Shown: piece by piece, positions 38,550 to 48,430 of the stretch
How the letters are laid out: each line of letters starts with the position of its first letter
Position numbering within the stretch: position 1 is the first letter of the stretch
Assembly (NCBI GenBank): GCA_003233345.1
Contig: QILK01000008.1
Span: forward strand, 1-54,015
DNA: 54,015 bases
Direction: 5' to 3'
Source of the DNA: Gammaproteobacteria bacterium
Lineage (GTDB): Bacteria; Pseudomonadota; Gammaproteobacteria; SZUA-21
Program-made: the position numbers and the translations under genes
Notes under the pieces: model-generated
Told to the model about the DNA's origin: nothing
Seen by the model: only the letters and a program-made list of their open reading frames with translations
Databases searched by the model: none

Positions 38550-40697
38550 TTGACTGTTAAATCGATCTCAAAATATCCTGATTTTTTTCGAGTAAGCGAC
38601 CTTTGCAGTCTGCTGGAAGTCTATTTATCCGAGGATCACGTCAAAGAAGTTTATCGGGCCTACCTCTATGGTGCAGAAGCGCACGATGGCCAAAGTCGAA
38701 AATCTGGCGAACCTTATATTACTCACCCACTGGCAGTGGCGAAAATTCTTGCTGATTTTCAATTGGATTACCAAAGTATTATCGCCGCAGTCCTTCATGA
38801 TGTTATTGAAGATACCGAGACGCTCAAGGAAAATATTGCCAAGGAGTTTGGGGAAGAGGTCGCTGAACTGGTCGATGGTGTCAGCAAAATTACCCAGATA
38901 AAATTTAATTCTGACGCCGAGGCGCAGGCCGAAAACTTTCGAAAAATGATGTTGGCCATTGTACGCGATATACGCGTAATCATGATAAAGCTGGCAGATC
39001 GACTACATAACATGCGCACTATTGCTGTTATGCCAATCGCTAAAAAACGCCGTATTGCCAAAGAAACGCTAGAAATTTATGTGCCATTGGCAAATCGCCT
39101 GGGTATGAATACCTTGCGTCTGGAGCTGGAAGACCTGGGTCTGAGTGCCTTATATCCATCGCGTGCACGGGTATTAAAAGAGGCGGTACATAAAGCCCGC
39201 GGCAACCGAAAAGAAGTTGTCAAGAAAATTGAGACCAGCATTCGCAGAAGGATGAGCCAGGAAGGGATCAAGGGAGAAGTACTTGGTCGCGAAAAACATA
39301 TTTACAGTATTTATAAAAAAATGAAAACCAAGCAATTGGCTTTTCAGGAAGTATTTGACGTATACGCATTTCGAATTATTGTCGATCGTGTCGATACTAC
39401 TTACCGGGTCTTAGGGACCATGCACAATCTTTATAAGCCTGTTCCAGGAAAATTTAAGGATTATATCGCGATTCCAAAAGCCAATGGTTACCAGTCATTG
39501 CATACCGTATTATTTGGGCCGTACGGTGTGCCGATTGAAATACAGATACGCACGGAAGACATGGAAAAGGTCGCCGAATCCGGCATTGCTGCCCACTGGT
39601 TGTATAAAACCGGGGTTGAAGGTGCCAGCAACCCAGAGGCCAGTGCCCGCAAATGGCTGCATAATGTATTGGAGATCCAGAAAAGTGCGGGTAATTCACT
39701 GGAATTTATTGAGAATGTTAAAATAGATTTATTTCCAGATGAAGTTTATGTGTTTACGCCAAAAGGTGAAATACTGGTATTGGCCAGGGGCGCGACCGCC
39801 GTTGATTATGCTTATGCCGTGCATACTGATGTCGGAAATGGTTGCATAGCTTGTCGTATCGATCGGCGGTTATCACCATTGAGGACAGTGTTAAATACCG
39901 GACAGACAGTAGAAATTATCACCTCAGCAACGGCAACGCCTAATCCGGTCTGGTTGAATTTTGTAATGACAGTAAAGGCGAGAAGCAACATACGCTCGTA
40001 CCTGAAAAATTTGCAAAAAGGTGAGGCGGTTATTTTGGGGCAGCAGTTATTGGACAGAGCCTTGGGTAAGCTGTCGACATCGCTGGCAGATTTTAGAAAA
40101 CGTGATTTAAAGTATTTGGTTAAGGAGTACAAATACAAAAATATCAAGCACTTGTTTATCGAGATTGGTCTTGGAAACCGCTTGGCGCCATTAGTCGCGG
40201 CGAAATTGATTCCCGATGAAGCACGGGTAAAGCGGCGTAAAAACAAGGACGCAAAACCGCTCATGATAAAAGGCACCGAAGGCATGGTCGTCAGTTTTGC
40301 GAAATGTTGTCATCCAATCCCCGGCGATTCCATTGTCGGTTTTGCCTCTACTGGCAAAGGAATTGTGATCCATATTGAAAATTGTAATAATATTGCGGAC
40401 TTTAAAAAGACACCGGATAAGTGGGTCGATGTCGCTTGGGAGCCGGCGACGGACAAGGATTTTTTCGTCGATTTACGCCTTGATGTTTCCAATATAAGGG
40501 GGGTGTTGGCCGTTATTGCGGCGACAATATCGGAAATGGAATCGAATATCGAAAACATTGTTATGGCAGAAAAAGATGGGTTAACGACAACAATGGATGT
40601 TATGTTGACAGTAAGAAACCGACAGCACCTGGCGAGAATTATCAGGCGATTAAGAACGATCAAGGCGATCAGTAAAATAATTCGCCGCAAAGGCTAA
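38550..40697 (+). CDS. spoT: Bifunctional (p)ppGpp synthetase/hydrolase (TTG start assumed)
   Basis: Intact HD box (AAVLHDVIEDT), RelA/SpoT synthetase domain, TGS and ACT domains; gmk-rpoZ-spoT context. Confidence 0.96.
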   Translation: MTVKSISKYPDFFRVSDLCSLLEVYLSEDHVKEVYRAYLYGAEAHDGQSRKSGEPYITHPLAVAKILADFQLDYQSIIAAVLHDVIEDTETLKENIAKEFGEEVAELVDGVSKITQIKFNSDAEAQAENFRKMMLAIVRDIRVIMIKLADRLHNMRTIAVMPIAKKRRIAKETLEIYVPLANRLGMNTLRLELEDLGLSALYPSRARVLKEAVHKARGNRKEVVKKIETSIRRRMSQEGIKGEVLGREKHIYSIYKKMKTKQLAFQEVFDVYAFRIIVDRVDTTYRVLGTMHNLYKPVPGKFKDYIAIPKANGYQSLHTVLFGPYGVPIEIQIRTEDMEKVAESGIAAHWLYKTGVEGASNPEASARKWLHNVLEIQKSAGNSLEFIENVKIDLFPDEVYVFTPKGEILVLARGATAVDYAYAVHTDVGNGCIACRIDRRLSPLRTVLNTGQTVEIITSATATPNPVWLNFVMTVKARSNIRSYLKNLQKGEAVILGQQLLDRALGKLSTSLADFRKRDLKYLVKEYKYKNIKHLFIEIGLGNRLAPLVAAKLIPDEARVKRRKNKDAKPLMIKGTEGMVVSFAKCCHPIPGDSIVGFASTGKGIVIHIENCNNIADFKKTPDKWVDVAWEPATDKDFFVDLRLDVSNIRGVLAVIAATISEMESNIENIVMAEKDGLTTTMDVMLTVRNRQHLARIIRRLRTIKAISKIIRRKG

Positions 40698-40748
40698 ACT
40701 CAGCAAAGCTTAATCTCAAGCTGATTAAAATCAGTAACAGGAAAAAAC

Positions 40749-41132
40749 ATGTCTAAATCTATTATCCTCACAGCACAAGCGCCAAGCGCAATTGGTATCT
40801 ACTCGCAAGCGGTTAAGTCCGGGAATACGGTATATATGTCCGGTCAGATTGCCTTGGACCCGGCGACGATGGAGGTCGTTGGAGAAGCGGATATTGGTCA
40901 GCAGATCCACCAGGTATTTAACAATCTTGCCGCTGTCGCTGAAGCATCTGGCGGGTCCTTAGCGGATATCGTTAAGCTGAATATCTATTTGACGGATTTG
41001 GGGAATTTTCAATTACTTAATGAAATAATGTCACAATATTTTAACGAACCTTATCCGGCACGCGCAGCGGTGGGTGTTGCCGCGTTACCGAAAGGCGTTG
41101 GTGTAGAAATGGATGCAGTGCTTATATTATAG
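40749..41132 (+). CDS. ridA: RidA family reactive-intermediate deaminase
   Basis: [55 protein letters not shown]. Confidence 0.96.
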   Translation: MSKSIILTAQAPSAIGIYSQAVKSGNTVYMSGQIALDPATMEVVGEADIGQQIHQVFNNLAAVAEASGGSLADIVKLNIYLTDLGNFQLLNEIMSQYFNEPYPARAAVGVAALPKGVGVEMDAVLIL

Positions 41133-41140
41133 CCTGTCTA

Positions 41141-42184
41141 TTATAGGTCTCCGATTTCCATAGATTGCAAATCACTGGCATGGCTAAATATATGTACCGG
41201 GCAACTTGGCTTGTCGTTGGATGATGCAACATGACCCGTATCGCGAATGAGTATTGCTTTGACATTAAGCGGAAATTTCTTGGCGATCCGGGTGTAAATT
41301 TCCAGGTCGTTTTCACCCGAGTCACCGATGAGTAGCAACGATCTTTGGGGGTAGCGCTGTATAAAATTTTCTATCGCCAGTGTTTTAAAAGTGATGGAAT
41401 TTTGAAATATTTTAAAGAAGCTGCGATCCTTGTAGCGAAAGTGTTTCATGTTAAATGTACCGGCAGGAAATTTTTTGGTCGCTAAAAAATCGACAATTGG
41501 TTTATAAAGCTGCCAAGGGCTTGCAGTCAAATAGTGAAAGTGGGCTTCATAATTTGTTAGCCATTGCTGATATAACTTGGCCATGCCGGGTACCGCAGTG
41601 AATGGCTTTGAGAAGGTGTTGCGTAAGAGTTTAAATTTATTGTTTACATCACTTTGCTTGATAGTATCGTCAATATCAGAGATGATCGTTAAACCATGTG
41701 GTGCGAGAAAGTATATCGAGCCACTTATGCTGGCATGTTCTTGCCCGGTAGCGACTAAATTAAAGGGTATGATCGAGGTGCCATTGCTGTTTAATCGTAA
41801 TGCATTTTCCGGTACCTTTATGATGCTGCGAAAATGTCCGTTAGCATTTGATGCTGCAAGTAAGTATTCGCAGCCACTTAGTTGAATGGTCAACGCCCGG
41901 CCAGATTGATTACCGGTGGCAAACCATTTCAGCCGTGTTTTGAGCAAAGAAGCTGATTCGCTACCGCTAACGGAAAATTGACCAGGTATTTTTTTAAATA
42001 AAGATTGCATTAGCTTCTGAAATTTACTAATAGGTTGGAGATGATGATAAGAATAAATCCAGCCGTGTATTTCGACGTACCAGTTGCTGTCTAGGCCTTG
42101 GTAGGCCGTTCCAGGAAAAAATAGCAGTTCGTCAGTATTCGAAAAATTATTGAAATTGTTTGCAGGGGGCATTTGTTGTTTCAC
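41141..42184 (-). CDS. App1-like phosphatase (DUF2183, HAD-like) protein
   Basis: TIISDIDDTIKQSDV; FHYLTASPWQLY; LLIGDSGENDLEIY. Confidence 0.85.
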   Translation of the reverse strand: MKQQMPPANNFNNFSNTDELLFFPGTAYQGLDSNWYVEIHGWIYSYHHLQPISKFQKLMQSLFKKIPGQFSVSGSESASLLKTRLKWFATGNQSGRALTIQLSGCEYLLAASNANGHFRSIIKVPENALRLNSNGTSIIPFNLVATGQEHASISGSIYFLAPHGLTIISDIDDTIKQSDVNNKFKLLRNTFSKPFTAVPGMAKLYQQWLTNYEAHFHYLTASPWQLYKPIVDFLATKKFPAGTFNMKHFRYKDRSFFKIFQNSITFKTLAIENFIQRYPQRSLLLIGDSGENDLEIYTRIAKKFPLNVKAILIRDTGHVASSNDKPSCPVHIFSHASDLQSMEIGDL

Positions 42185-42282
42185 CGACTAAAATTATTTG
42201 CAAAAACTATCTTACCCAGCCTGCATATCACATAAATACAGGCCAATAATTTTAGATTATAATATGGATTCGAACAGTTATG

Positions 42283-42331
42283 AATGAATTTAAACGGCTG
42301 TTCTTCCCTGGCGTTCGCGGCGAGACTGTGC
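42283..42331. repeat. Decayed REPIN arm next to copy 3
   Basis: TGAATTTAAACGGCTGTTCTTCCCTGGCGTTCGCGGCGAGACTG matches the reverse complement of REPIN copy 1 left arm with several substitutions. Confidence 0.5.
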
Positions 42332-42356
42332 AAGTATTAAATTAAAAAATTAGTAA

Positions 42357-42510
42357 GTAGCCCGGACTTCGCGTAGCGAACGCCGGGGAAAAGGAAAATA
42401 GTTTAAAATTCAATTAAAACAAGCGTAAGGATAAGGCGGTCAATGTTTAACTAAGACGTGGAAGAATAGGATCTTCGTTCCCGGCGTTCGCTGCGCGAAG
42501 TCCGGGCTAC
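42357..42510. repeat. REPIN/BIME-like element copy 3 (about 154 bp)
   Basis: GTAGCCCGGACTTCGCGTAGCGAACGCCGGGG ... CCCGGCGTTCGCTGCGCGAAGTCCGGGCTAC; core close to copy 2. Confidence 0.85.
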
Positions 42511-42537
42511 TGACAAATTTTACCTGGAAATATAGAT

Positions 42538-43512
42538 ATGAATAGTAACGGCCATTTGGTTTTTACCTGGTTTAAACTTGTCTTGCTGGCAACGTTGTTA
42601 ACTGCCTGTGGGTCAGATAAGCAGCAAAGTATCGAGCTTGAGCTACGCCAAGTCATGCCCGACTTGGGTGAAACTTCAGACCAGCCAGTTACTTTAAGAT
42701 ACAAGTATGTTGTCGGTCAAAGTGTCAGGGCTAAAGTTGAAATTTCTGTGAAAAGTCTTTCCCGCTTTGGAGAGCGTTATCAGGAAAATCAAGCCGGGAA
42801 GGCCGGGGAGATCGGAACTAAAATGATTTCTGCAGATATTGAATATAAGGTCAGGTCTGTTGATAATAACAATAATGGCGAAGTATTATTTGCAATTACC
42901 GGTGTGCGCTTTTTCTCAAGCTCTGGAACAGGCCAACATTATTTTAATTCCGATAACAAGCGACTTTCAAAAACAGCAGATATGGCTGTACTAAGTTTAC
43001 TAAAAGAGGCGCCTATCAAGTTAACGATAAGTGAGCTGGGCGAAATAAAGAAACGCGATTTTACCCAGTTGAAACTTAAAGCCAAACAGGCAAATTTGTC
43101 TTATCAATATAAGCAGTTGCACAAAATTGTAAACCAGATTATTAATGAGGTATTTTTACCGTTACCGGAGAAAATAGTCAATATAGGTGCGGTTGTGCCC
43201 GCTGGCAGCGAAATTGTCAATATTTCCGGGCTTAAGGAATATAAGATCAAGCTAATGTATCGTATAAAAGCAGTTTCTAATAACAAGAAACTTGTTTTGC
43301 TGGAGCCAATCGTTGATTTTGATTTAGTAAAAAAGGGCGAAAAAATAAATATTATCGAAAGTAGGCAAAAAACATGGCGACTTTTCGATCTAGAAAACGG
43401 CCGTTTTGCCAGAAGTTCGGCAGATAATAAATATAAGCTAAAGGTTAAATTGCTGGATGCCGCTGCAACGATTGAGCTTAGTTCACAATCTTCTTTTAGC
43501 GTGGTAGATTAA
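42538..43512 (+). CDS. Hypothetical lipoprotein
   Basis: Lipobox LLTACGSD; no family recognised with confidence. Confidence 0.65.
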   Translation: MNSNGHLVFTWFKLVLLATLLTACGSDKQQSIELELRQVMPDLGETSDQPVTLRYKYVVGQSVRAKVEISVKSLSRFGERYQENQAGKAGEIGTKMISADIEYKVRSVDNNNNGEVLFAITGVRFFSSSGTGQHYFNSDNKRLSKTADMAVLSLLKEAPIKLTISELGEIKKRDFTQLKLKAKQANLSYQYKQLHKIVNQIINEVFLPLPEKIVNIGAVVPAGSEIVNISGLKEYKIKLMYRIKAVSNNKKLVLLEPIVDFDLVKKGEKINIIESRQKTWRLFDLENGRFARSSADNKYKLKVKLLDAAATIELSSQSSFSVVD

Positions 43513-43651
43513 GTGAGTTTTAGCTTACAATGGGCAATCATTGCAGTTTTGTGATGAAATGAGATTATTAGCGGTGATATTATAGAACAAGATGCCATCA
43601 ATTATATAAAATGAATATAAACATAATAGTTATGATTATGGAGAAGTAATA

Positions 43652-43972
43652 ATGAACAGAATAGTTATTTTCACTTTGGCTGCCACAGCCGTTTTATTAT
43701 CAGGGTGCAGTTGGGTTAAACTTGATAAAACTGCTCGAAATGTCGCGGTTGTAAAACCTCGTTATGTAAAAGGATGTGAATATCTTGGTATGGTAAGCGG
43801 TAAGGTTTTTACCGGGGCCGCCGGGGTTCAGCGTAGCAGGCGCAAAGTGTCAGAAGAAATTCAAACCATTGCCCGTAACAATGCAGCGTCAATGGGTGGC
43901 GATAGTGTTGTGCCAGCGGGTCGGGTAGCGGAAGGCCGACAAAAATTTAAAGTTTATCGGTGTGGGCGCTAA
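43652..43972 (+). CDS. DUF4156-like small lipoprotein
   Basis: Lipobox LLSGC; C-YLGMVSG...ARNNAASMGGDSVV pattern. Confidence 0.75.
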   Translation: MNRIVIFTLAATAVLLSGCSWVKLDKTARNVAVVKPRYVKGCEYLGMVSGKVFTGAAGVQRSRRKVSEEIQTIARNNAASMGGDSVVPAGRVAEGRQKFKVYRCGR

Positions 43973-43999
43973 AATTAAGCGCAAGCCACTTAGCGTTTT

Positions 44000-44025
44000 A
44001 AAAACCGCCCGAAAGGGCGGTTTGT
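44000..44025 (+). terminator. Rho-independent terminator
   Basis: AAAACCGCCCgaaaGGGCGGTTTGT. Confidence 0.7.
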
Positions 44026-44072
44026 GTTTGTACCCGCTAATCAGCTAAAGTCGATATAGTAAGAGACAAAAA

Positions 44073-45806
44073 ATGTTATTAGAAAATATACTCCAGCAGA
44101 AAAACAGTAAGTGCTTTGTTTTTATTTATGTAATTTTTTTTCTAGTTTTGAGTGTGTGTGCCAATGCTGGAAATAAATCGAAAAAGCACAAGGTCCCCGG
44201 CTATGCGGTTGCAAGTGCGCATCCGTTAGCAACTGCTGCGGGTATAAAAGTCTTAGCATCGGGCGGAAATGCTTTTGATGCAGCAGTGGCTGTGTCTTCT
44301 GTGCTTGCGGTTGTTGAGCCCTATAGCTCTGGCATGGGTGGCGGTGGTTTGTGGCTGCTATATCACGCTAAATCGGGAAAAACCATTATGGTTGATGGGC
44401 GCGAAAAAGCACCAGCCCAGGCGACACGAAACATGTATTTGGACAAGCAAGGTCAATTAATAAAAGGGTTGTCAATCAATGGCGTCCTTTCAGCAGGTAT
44501 TCCGGGACAAGTCGCTGCCTTGGTGCATATTGCTAAAAAATATGGCAAGTTGCCCCTCTCAAAATCCATGCAAGCATCAATTCGATTGGCTGAAAACGGA
44601 TTTAGAATAGACCCGATTTATATTCGCCTGGCAAATTTCAGGCTAAAGAGCTTGCAAAACTCGACTGAGTCAAAAAAAATTCTGTTAGACAATGGCAAAG
44701 TCCCGGCCCCCGGTTATTTGCTGCGACAACGGCAGTTGGCAAATACCTTAAGGCTTATTAGTCGACAAGGTCATAAAGGTTTTTATCAAGGGTCGGTTGC
44801 CAGAAAACTTGTTGATGCGGTTCGATCCGCTGGCGGTATCTGGACACTTGAAGATTTAAAGAACTATAAAATCGTAGAGCGTCAGCCGATCGTTTTCCAA
44901 TACCGGGGTATAAAAGTAACATCGGCATCTTTGCCATCATCGGGTGGGATTGTGCTCGCCGAGATATTTAATATGCTGGAGATACTATCGCCGGCAAAAC
45001 AGAAAAAGGCGCATCTGATCATTGAAGCCATGCGTTTTGCTTATCGAGACCGGGCGCGGTATCTCGGTGATGCTGACTTTGTGAAGGTTGCTGTGAAAAA
45101 ACTTATCAGTAAACAATACGCAAAATCATTGACACAAAAAATTAATCCTAGCCGGGCGACCCCCAGTAGCAGCCTGACTAACTCGGTTTCCGGGTCGGCA
45201 ACAACAAAGCAGGAGTCACGGCATACCACCCACTTCTCAATTATTGACAACACCGGCAATCGAGTGGCAGCTACATTAACGATCAACTACCCTTTTGGGT
45301 CCGGGTTTATTGCTAAAGGCACAGGGATTTTGTTAAATGATGAAATGGATGATTTTTCCAGTAAACCTGGATCGCCAAATGCTTATGGTTTGGTCGGTGC
45401 TGAAGCGAACGCAATTGCTGCCAATAAGAGACCTTTATCAAGTATGTCGCCAACATTTTTGGAAACCGCCGATCGAATTGCCGTTTTGGGGACTCCGGGT
45501 GGCAGTAGGATTATCACGATGGTGATGAACGCGATATTCGGATTTGAGCAAAACCTGGATGCCAAACAAATCGTGGCAAAAAAGCGATACCATCATCAGT
45601 ATCTACCCGATGTTGTTCAATATGAAACCGGCGCATTAACGGTTCAGGAAATAGATAGTTTGCAGAAAAAAGGGCATAAGTTAAAACAGATTCAAGGTGG
45701 TTATGGCAATATGCAAATAATTATTTGGGACAAGCAGAAAAAAACAATTGAAGCGGCCAGTGATCCTCGTGGTATTGGTGCTGCTAAAGTATCAGTGAAT
45801 CAGTAA
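44073..45806 (+). CDS. ggt: Gamma-glutamyltransferase
   Basis: GGNAFDAAVAVSSVLAVVEPYSSGMGGGG; catalytic-Thr region RHTTHFSIID; NDEMDDFS; PLSSMSPT. Confidence 0.95.
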   Translation: MLLENILQQKNSKCFVFIYVIFFLVLSVCANAGNKSKKHKVPGYAVASAHPLATAAGIKVLASGGNAFDAAVAVSSVLAVVEPYSSGMGGGGLWLLYHAKSGKTIMVDGREKAPAQATRNMYLDKQGQLIKGLSINGVLSAGIPGQVAALVHIAKKYGKLPLSKSMQASIRLAENGFRIDPIYIRLANFRLKSLQNSTESKKILLDNGKVPAPGYLLRQRQLANTLRLISRQGHKGFYQGSVARKLVDAVRSAGGIWTLEDLKNYKIVERQPIVFQYRGIKVTSASLPSSGGIVLAEIFNMLEILSPAKQKKAHLIIEAMRFAYRDRARYLGDADFVKVAVKKLISKQYAKSLTQKINPSRATPSSSLTNSVSGSATTKQESRHTTHFSIIDNTGNRVAATLTINYPFGSGFIAKGTGILLNDEMDDFSSKPGSPNAYGLVGAEANAIAANKRPLSSMSPTFLETADRIAVLGTPGGSRIITMVMNAIFGFEQNLDAKQIVAKKRYHHQYLPDVVQYETGALTVQEIDSLQKKGHKLKQIQGGYGNMQIIIWDKQKKTIEAASDPRGIGAAKVSVNQ

Positions 45807-45827
45807 ACCAGGTGACGATAGACGGAT

Positions 45828-46163
45828 CTAGCTATAGTGCTTGGCTTTTTTAACGCCCAGTTTGCGGTTACGAGCCTGCTGTGTGATTACGCCGCGGATT
45901 TGATACTGATTGATCAGTTTAATTTCCGGGTGCTGGTCGTTTAAGGGCACAAGATAAGCTTGCTGTTCGCGAATTTCCAATTTTCGGAAATAAACATCAT
46001 CATCGTAATCGGCGACAACATAAGAGCCGTGGGTGTGCGGGTGGTCAGGATCAACAATAATAATGGCACCATGGAGAAACTCAGGCTGCATATAGTCGCC
46101 ATGAACCATCAGTGCATAGGGTGCCCGACTAGAACATCCGCCTTCATCATGTGAATTATGCAT
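45828..46163 (-). CDS. S24/LexA peptidase-fold protein, without HTH domain
   Basis: ALMVHGDYMQPEFLHGAIIIVDPDHPHTHGSYVVADYDDDVYFRKL. Confidence 0.75.
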   Translation of the reverse strand: MHNSHDEGGCSSRAPYALMVHGDYMQPEFLHGAIIIVDPDHPHTHGSYVVADYDDDVYFRKLEIREQQAYLVPLNDQHPEIKLINQYQIRGVITQQARNRKLGVKKAKHYS

Positions 46164-46231
46164 ACGCTATTATCCTGTTTAATACTTGTTCGGTTGATCT
46201 TCTGATTTAAGCCTATCATAGCTGTAAACGG

Positions 46232-47047
46232 TTATCGTTGACAAGTTGCGCAATAGAAACTGTTACGCTGATTGATACGCTTACTGATTATAGGGTGATT
46301 GCAAACGCGACAGGGTTTGCCTGCCAGGCCGTAAACACAAAGTTGTTGGGAAAAATAGCCTGGTTTTCCGTCTGAATTGCTAAAATCACGTATGGTCGAC
46401 CCGCCTGCTTCGATCGCCAGTTCGAGCGTTTTCTGTATTTGCGTTGCCAGTCTATCATAACGACTACAACTGATTCGGCCTGCCGAACGCAGTGGATGAA
46501 TAGCCGATTTGAACAAAGCTTCATTGGCATAAATATTTCCAACGCCGGCAACGACCTGTGCATTCATGATAAACGATTTGATACATTGTTTTTTGTTGCG
46601 CGACAGATCGTATAGATACTTACCGGTGAATAACTTGTCAAACGGTTCGATCCCAAGGCAAGCTAACAATTTATGTTGTAGTGGATTTTGGTCTGTTAAC
46701 AGGATCGAGCCAAAACGTCGGGGGTCGTTATATCTAACGATCACGCCATTATCAAAACAGATGTCCACATGGTCATGTTTTTCTGCTGCCACGGTGGCAT
46801 CCGTAATTTTTAGACTGCCCGACATACCGAGATGAATAACCAGGCAATGTGAATTTGTTTTTAATAATAAATATTTTGCCCGGCGCTCGACCGACAGCAG
46901 TTTTTGTCCAGGCAGGCATTGGCTTATATCTGCGGTGACGGGCCAGCGCAATGAGGCATTACGAATAATAATCTTTTGAAACTTCTGATTATTAATATGC
47001 GGTTTGATCCCGCGGCGAATGGTTTCAACTTCAGGTAATTCGGGCAT
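46232..47047 (-). CDS. mutM: Formamidopyrimidine-DNA glycosylase
   Basis: MPELPEVETIRRGI; GVGNIYANEALF; C-terminal zinc finger CRVCNHPI...FYCATCQ. Confidence 0.97.
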   Translation of the reverse strand: MPELPEVETIRRGIKPHINNQKFQKIIIRNASLRWPVTADISQCLPGQKLLSVERRAKYLLLKTNSHCLVIHLGMSGSLKITDATVAAEKHDHVDICFDNGVIVRYNDPRRFGSILLTDQNPLQHKLLACLGIEPFDKLFTGKYLYDLSRNKKQCIKSFIMNAQVVAGVGNIYANEALFKSAIHPLRSAGRISCSRYDRLATQIQKTLELAIEAGGSTIRDFSNSDGKPGYFSQQLCVYGLAGKPCRVCNHPIISKRINQRNSFYCATCQR

Positions 47048-47080
47048 GCCCTAGTTTAACAAGTTTTAACGGTTGTCGCA

Positions 47081-48430
47081 CTATTGCTTGTTACGGCTTC
47101 TCCAGCGATAAAAGCCAGCGATGGAAAAAACACTGGGAATCAGCAATATAAATATAAAGGCAAAAATATTTTTGCCACTATTGGATAAACGGAAACTATT
47201 AGTCCCTAATTTTTGCGGGCGCAAAATGGTATTCAAACGTTCATGATAGCTGAGCCAGTTAAACATATTAACACCAAGAAAACGGTTAGCCCCCAGGTAT
47301 AGATGTTCGTTGGACAAAAAGTCGCTATCACCGGTAACAATAATTCGCTGCATGGGTTTATTCTTGCGCTTGGGTGCTTCGATTGCGACAGCAATCGTGA
47401 GAGGCCCGCGGCTATCTGTAGAGCTGCTGTCATATTTTAATGACCCGGCACTGTTTTTACTGTTTAGGTTGGTTTCGTTCCAGTCAGTTACTGCAGAGTT
47501 AACGATTGATGTGACTACCAACGGTGGTTGCTTTATCATTTTCAGGGCCGCGCTGATGGGAAACAGGGCATGAAAACCATTTAGATTGGCAGCGACCGGG
47601 TGGTGATTACCCGAAAACATGGGCTGAACATAAAGCGTTGGTTTTTTATTATTGCTATGACTTACAATCACCCCGGGTAAAAAGCGGATTCCGAGTCTGG
47701 ATGCCAGTCCTGAAAGTCGTTCTTTTGTTCCAGGATCATATAACCATAATAAATTGCCACCACTGTCGAGATAGGATTTTATCGAAGCGACTTCCTTTTC
47801 CTCAAAGTCCCGCCGTGCCCCGGCGATGACAAAGATACTGGTGTTTTTCGGTATAGAGCCGGTTTTAGATAAATCGAGCGCTTGCACATGGAAGTTTCTT
47901 TTTTTAAGGTGTTCGACCAGTTGTGAGTAGCCCTGTCTGCTGTTGCTGAATATGTTTTTTTCAGCATGCCCTTCGCTAAACACAATCCAGATATCTTTCT
48001 TATAAACGAGTTGAAGCAAACTATTGGCAAAGGACTCTTCGTCAAGAAAGCGTAATTTTTTGTGTCGGCCGCCGAGTTCAAGAATGACTTCCTGGGTAGC
48101 GATAACACCGTATTTTTTTGCCAGGTAGAGTTGGTCGGCGTGGTTAACAAAATCAAGTGAAATATTTTTTTTATGTCGCTGAAATTTACGGATAAACTGT
48201 TTTATCTTTGCGCGAACGACACGGGTGTTTGCCGATTCGCCTTTTTTCGCTTGCGTGACGAAGGCAGTGACGGTGATGTTTTCTGGAATCGTCGCTAGAA
48301 TGTTAATCGTGGCAGTGGATAAGGAATTTTTGTTATCCCGTGTCATGTCGATCGAAAAAAACTCGGTGTGACTTGTCCAGCCAAGCACGATAGCCAGCAG
48401 CACGGCAAGTATGACTTTAACCCTGTTCAT
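47081..48430 (-). CDS. GldG-like ABC-associated membrane protein
   Basis: N-terminal TM, DMTRDNKNSLSTATINIL, C-terminal TM; next to ABC permease and ATPase. Confidence 0.8.
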   Translation of the reverse strand: MNRVKVILAVLLAIVLGWTSHTEFFSIDMTRDNKNSLSTATINILATIPENITVTAFVTQAKKGESANTRVVRAKIKQFIRKFQRHKKNISLDFVNHADQLYLAKKYGVIATQEVILELGGRHKKLRFLDEESFANSLLQLVYKKDIWIVFSEGHAEKNIFSNSRQGYSQLVEHLKKRNFHVQALDLSKTGSIPKNTSIFVIAGARRDFEEKEVASIKSYLDSGGNLLWLYDPGTKERLSGLASRLGIRFLPGVIVSHSNNKKPTLYVQPMFSGNHHPVAANLNGFHALFPISAALKMIKQPPLVVTSIVNSAVTDWNETNLNSKNSAGSLKYDSSSTDSRGPLTIAVAIEAPKRKNKPMQRIIVTGDSDFLSNEHLYLGANRFLGVNMFNWLSYHERLNTILRPQKLGTNSFRLSNSGKNIFAFIFILLIPSVFSIAGFYRWRSRNKQ

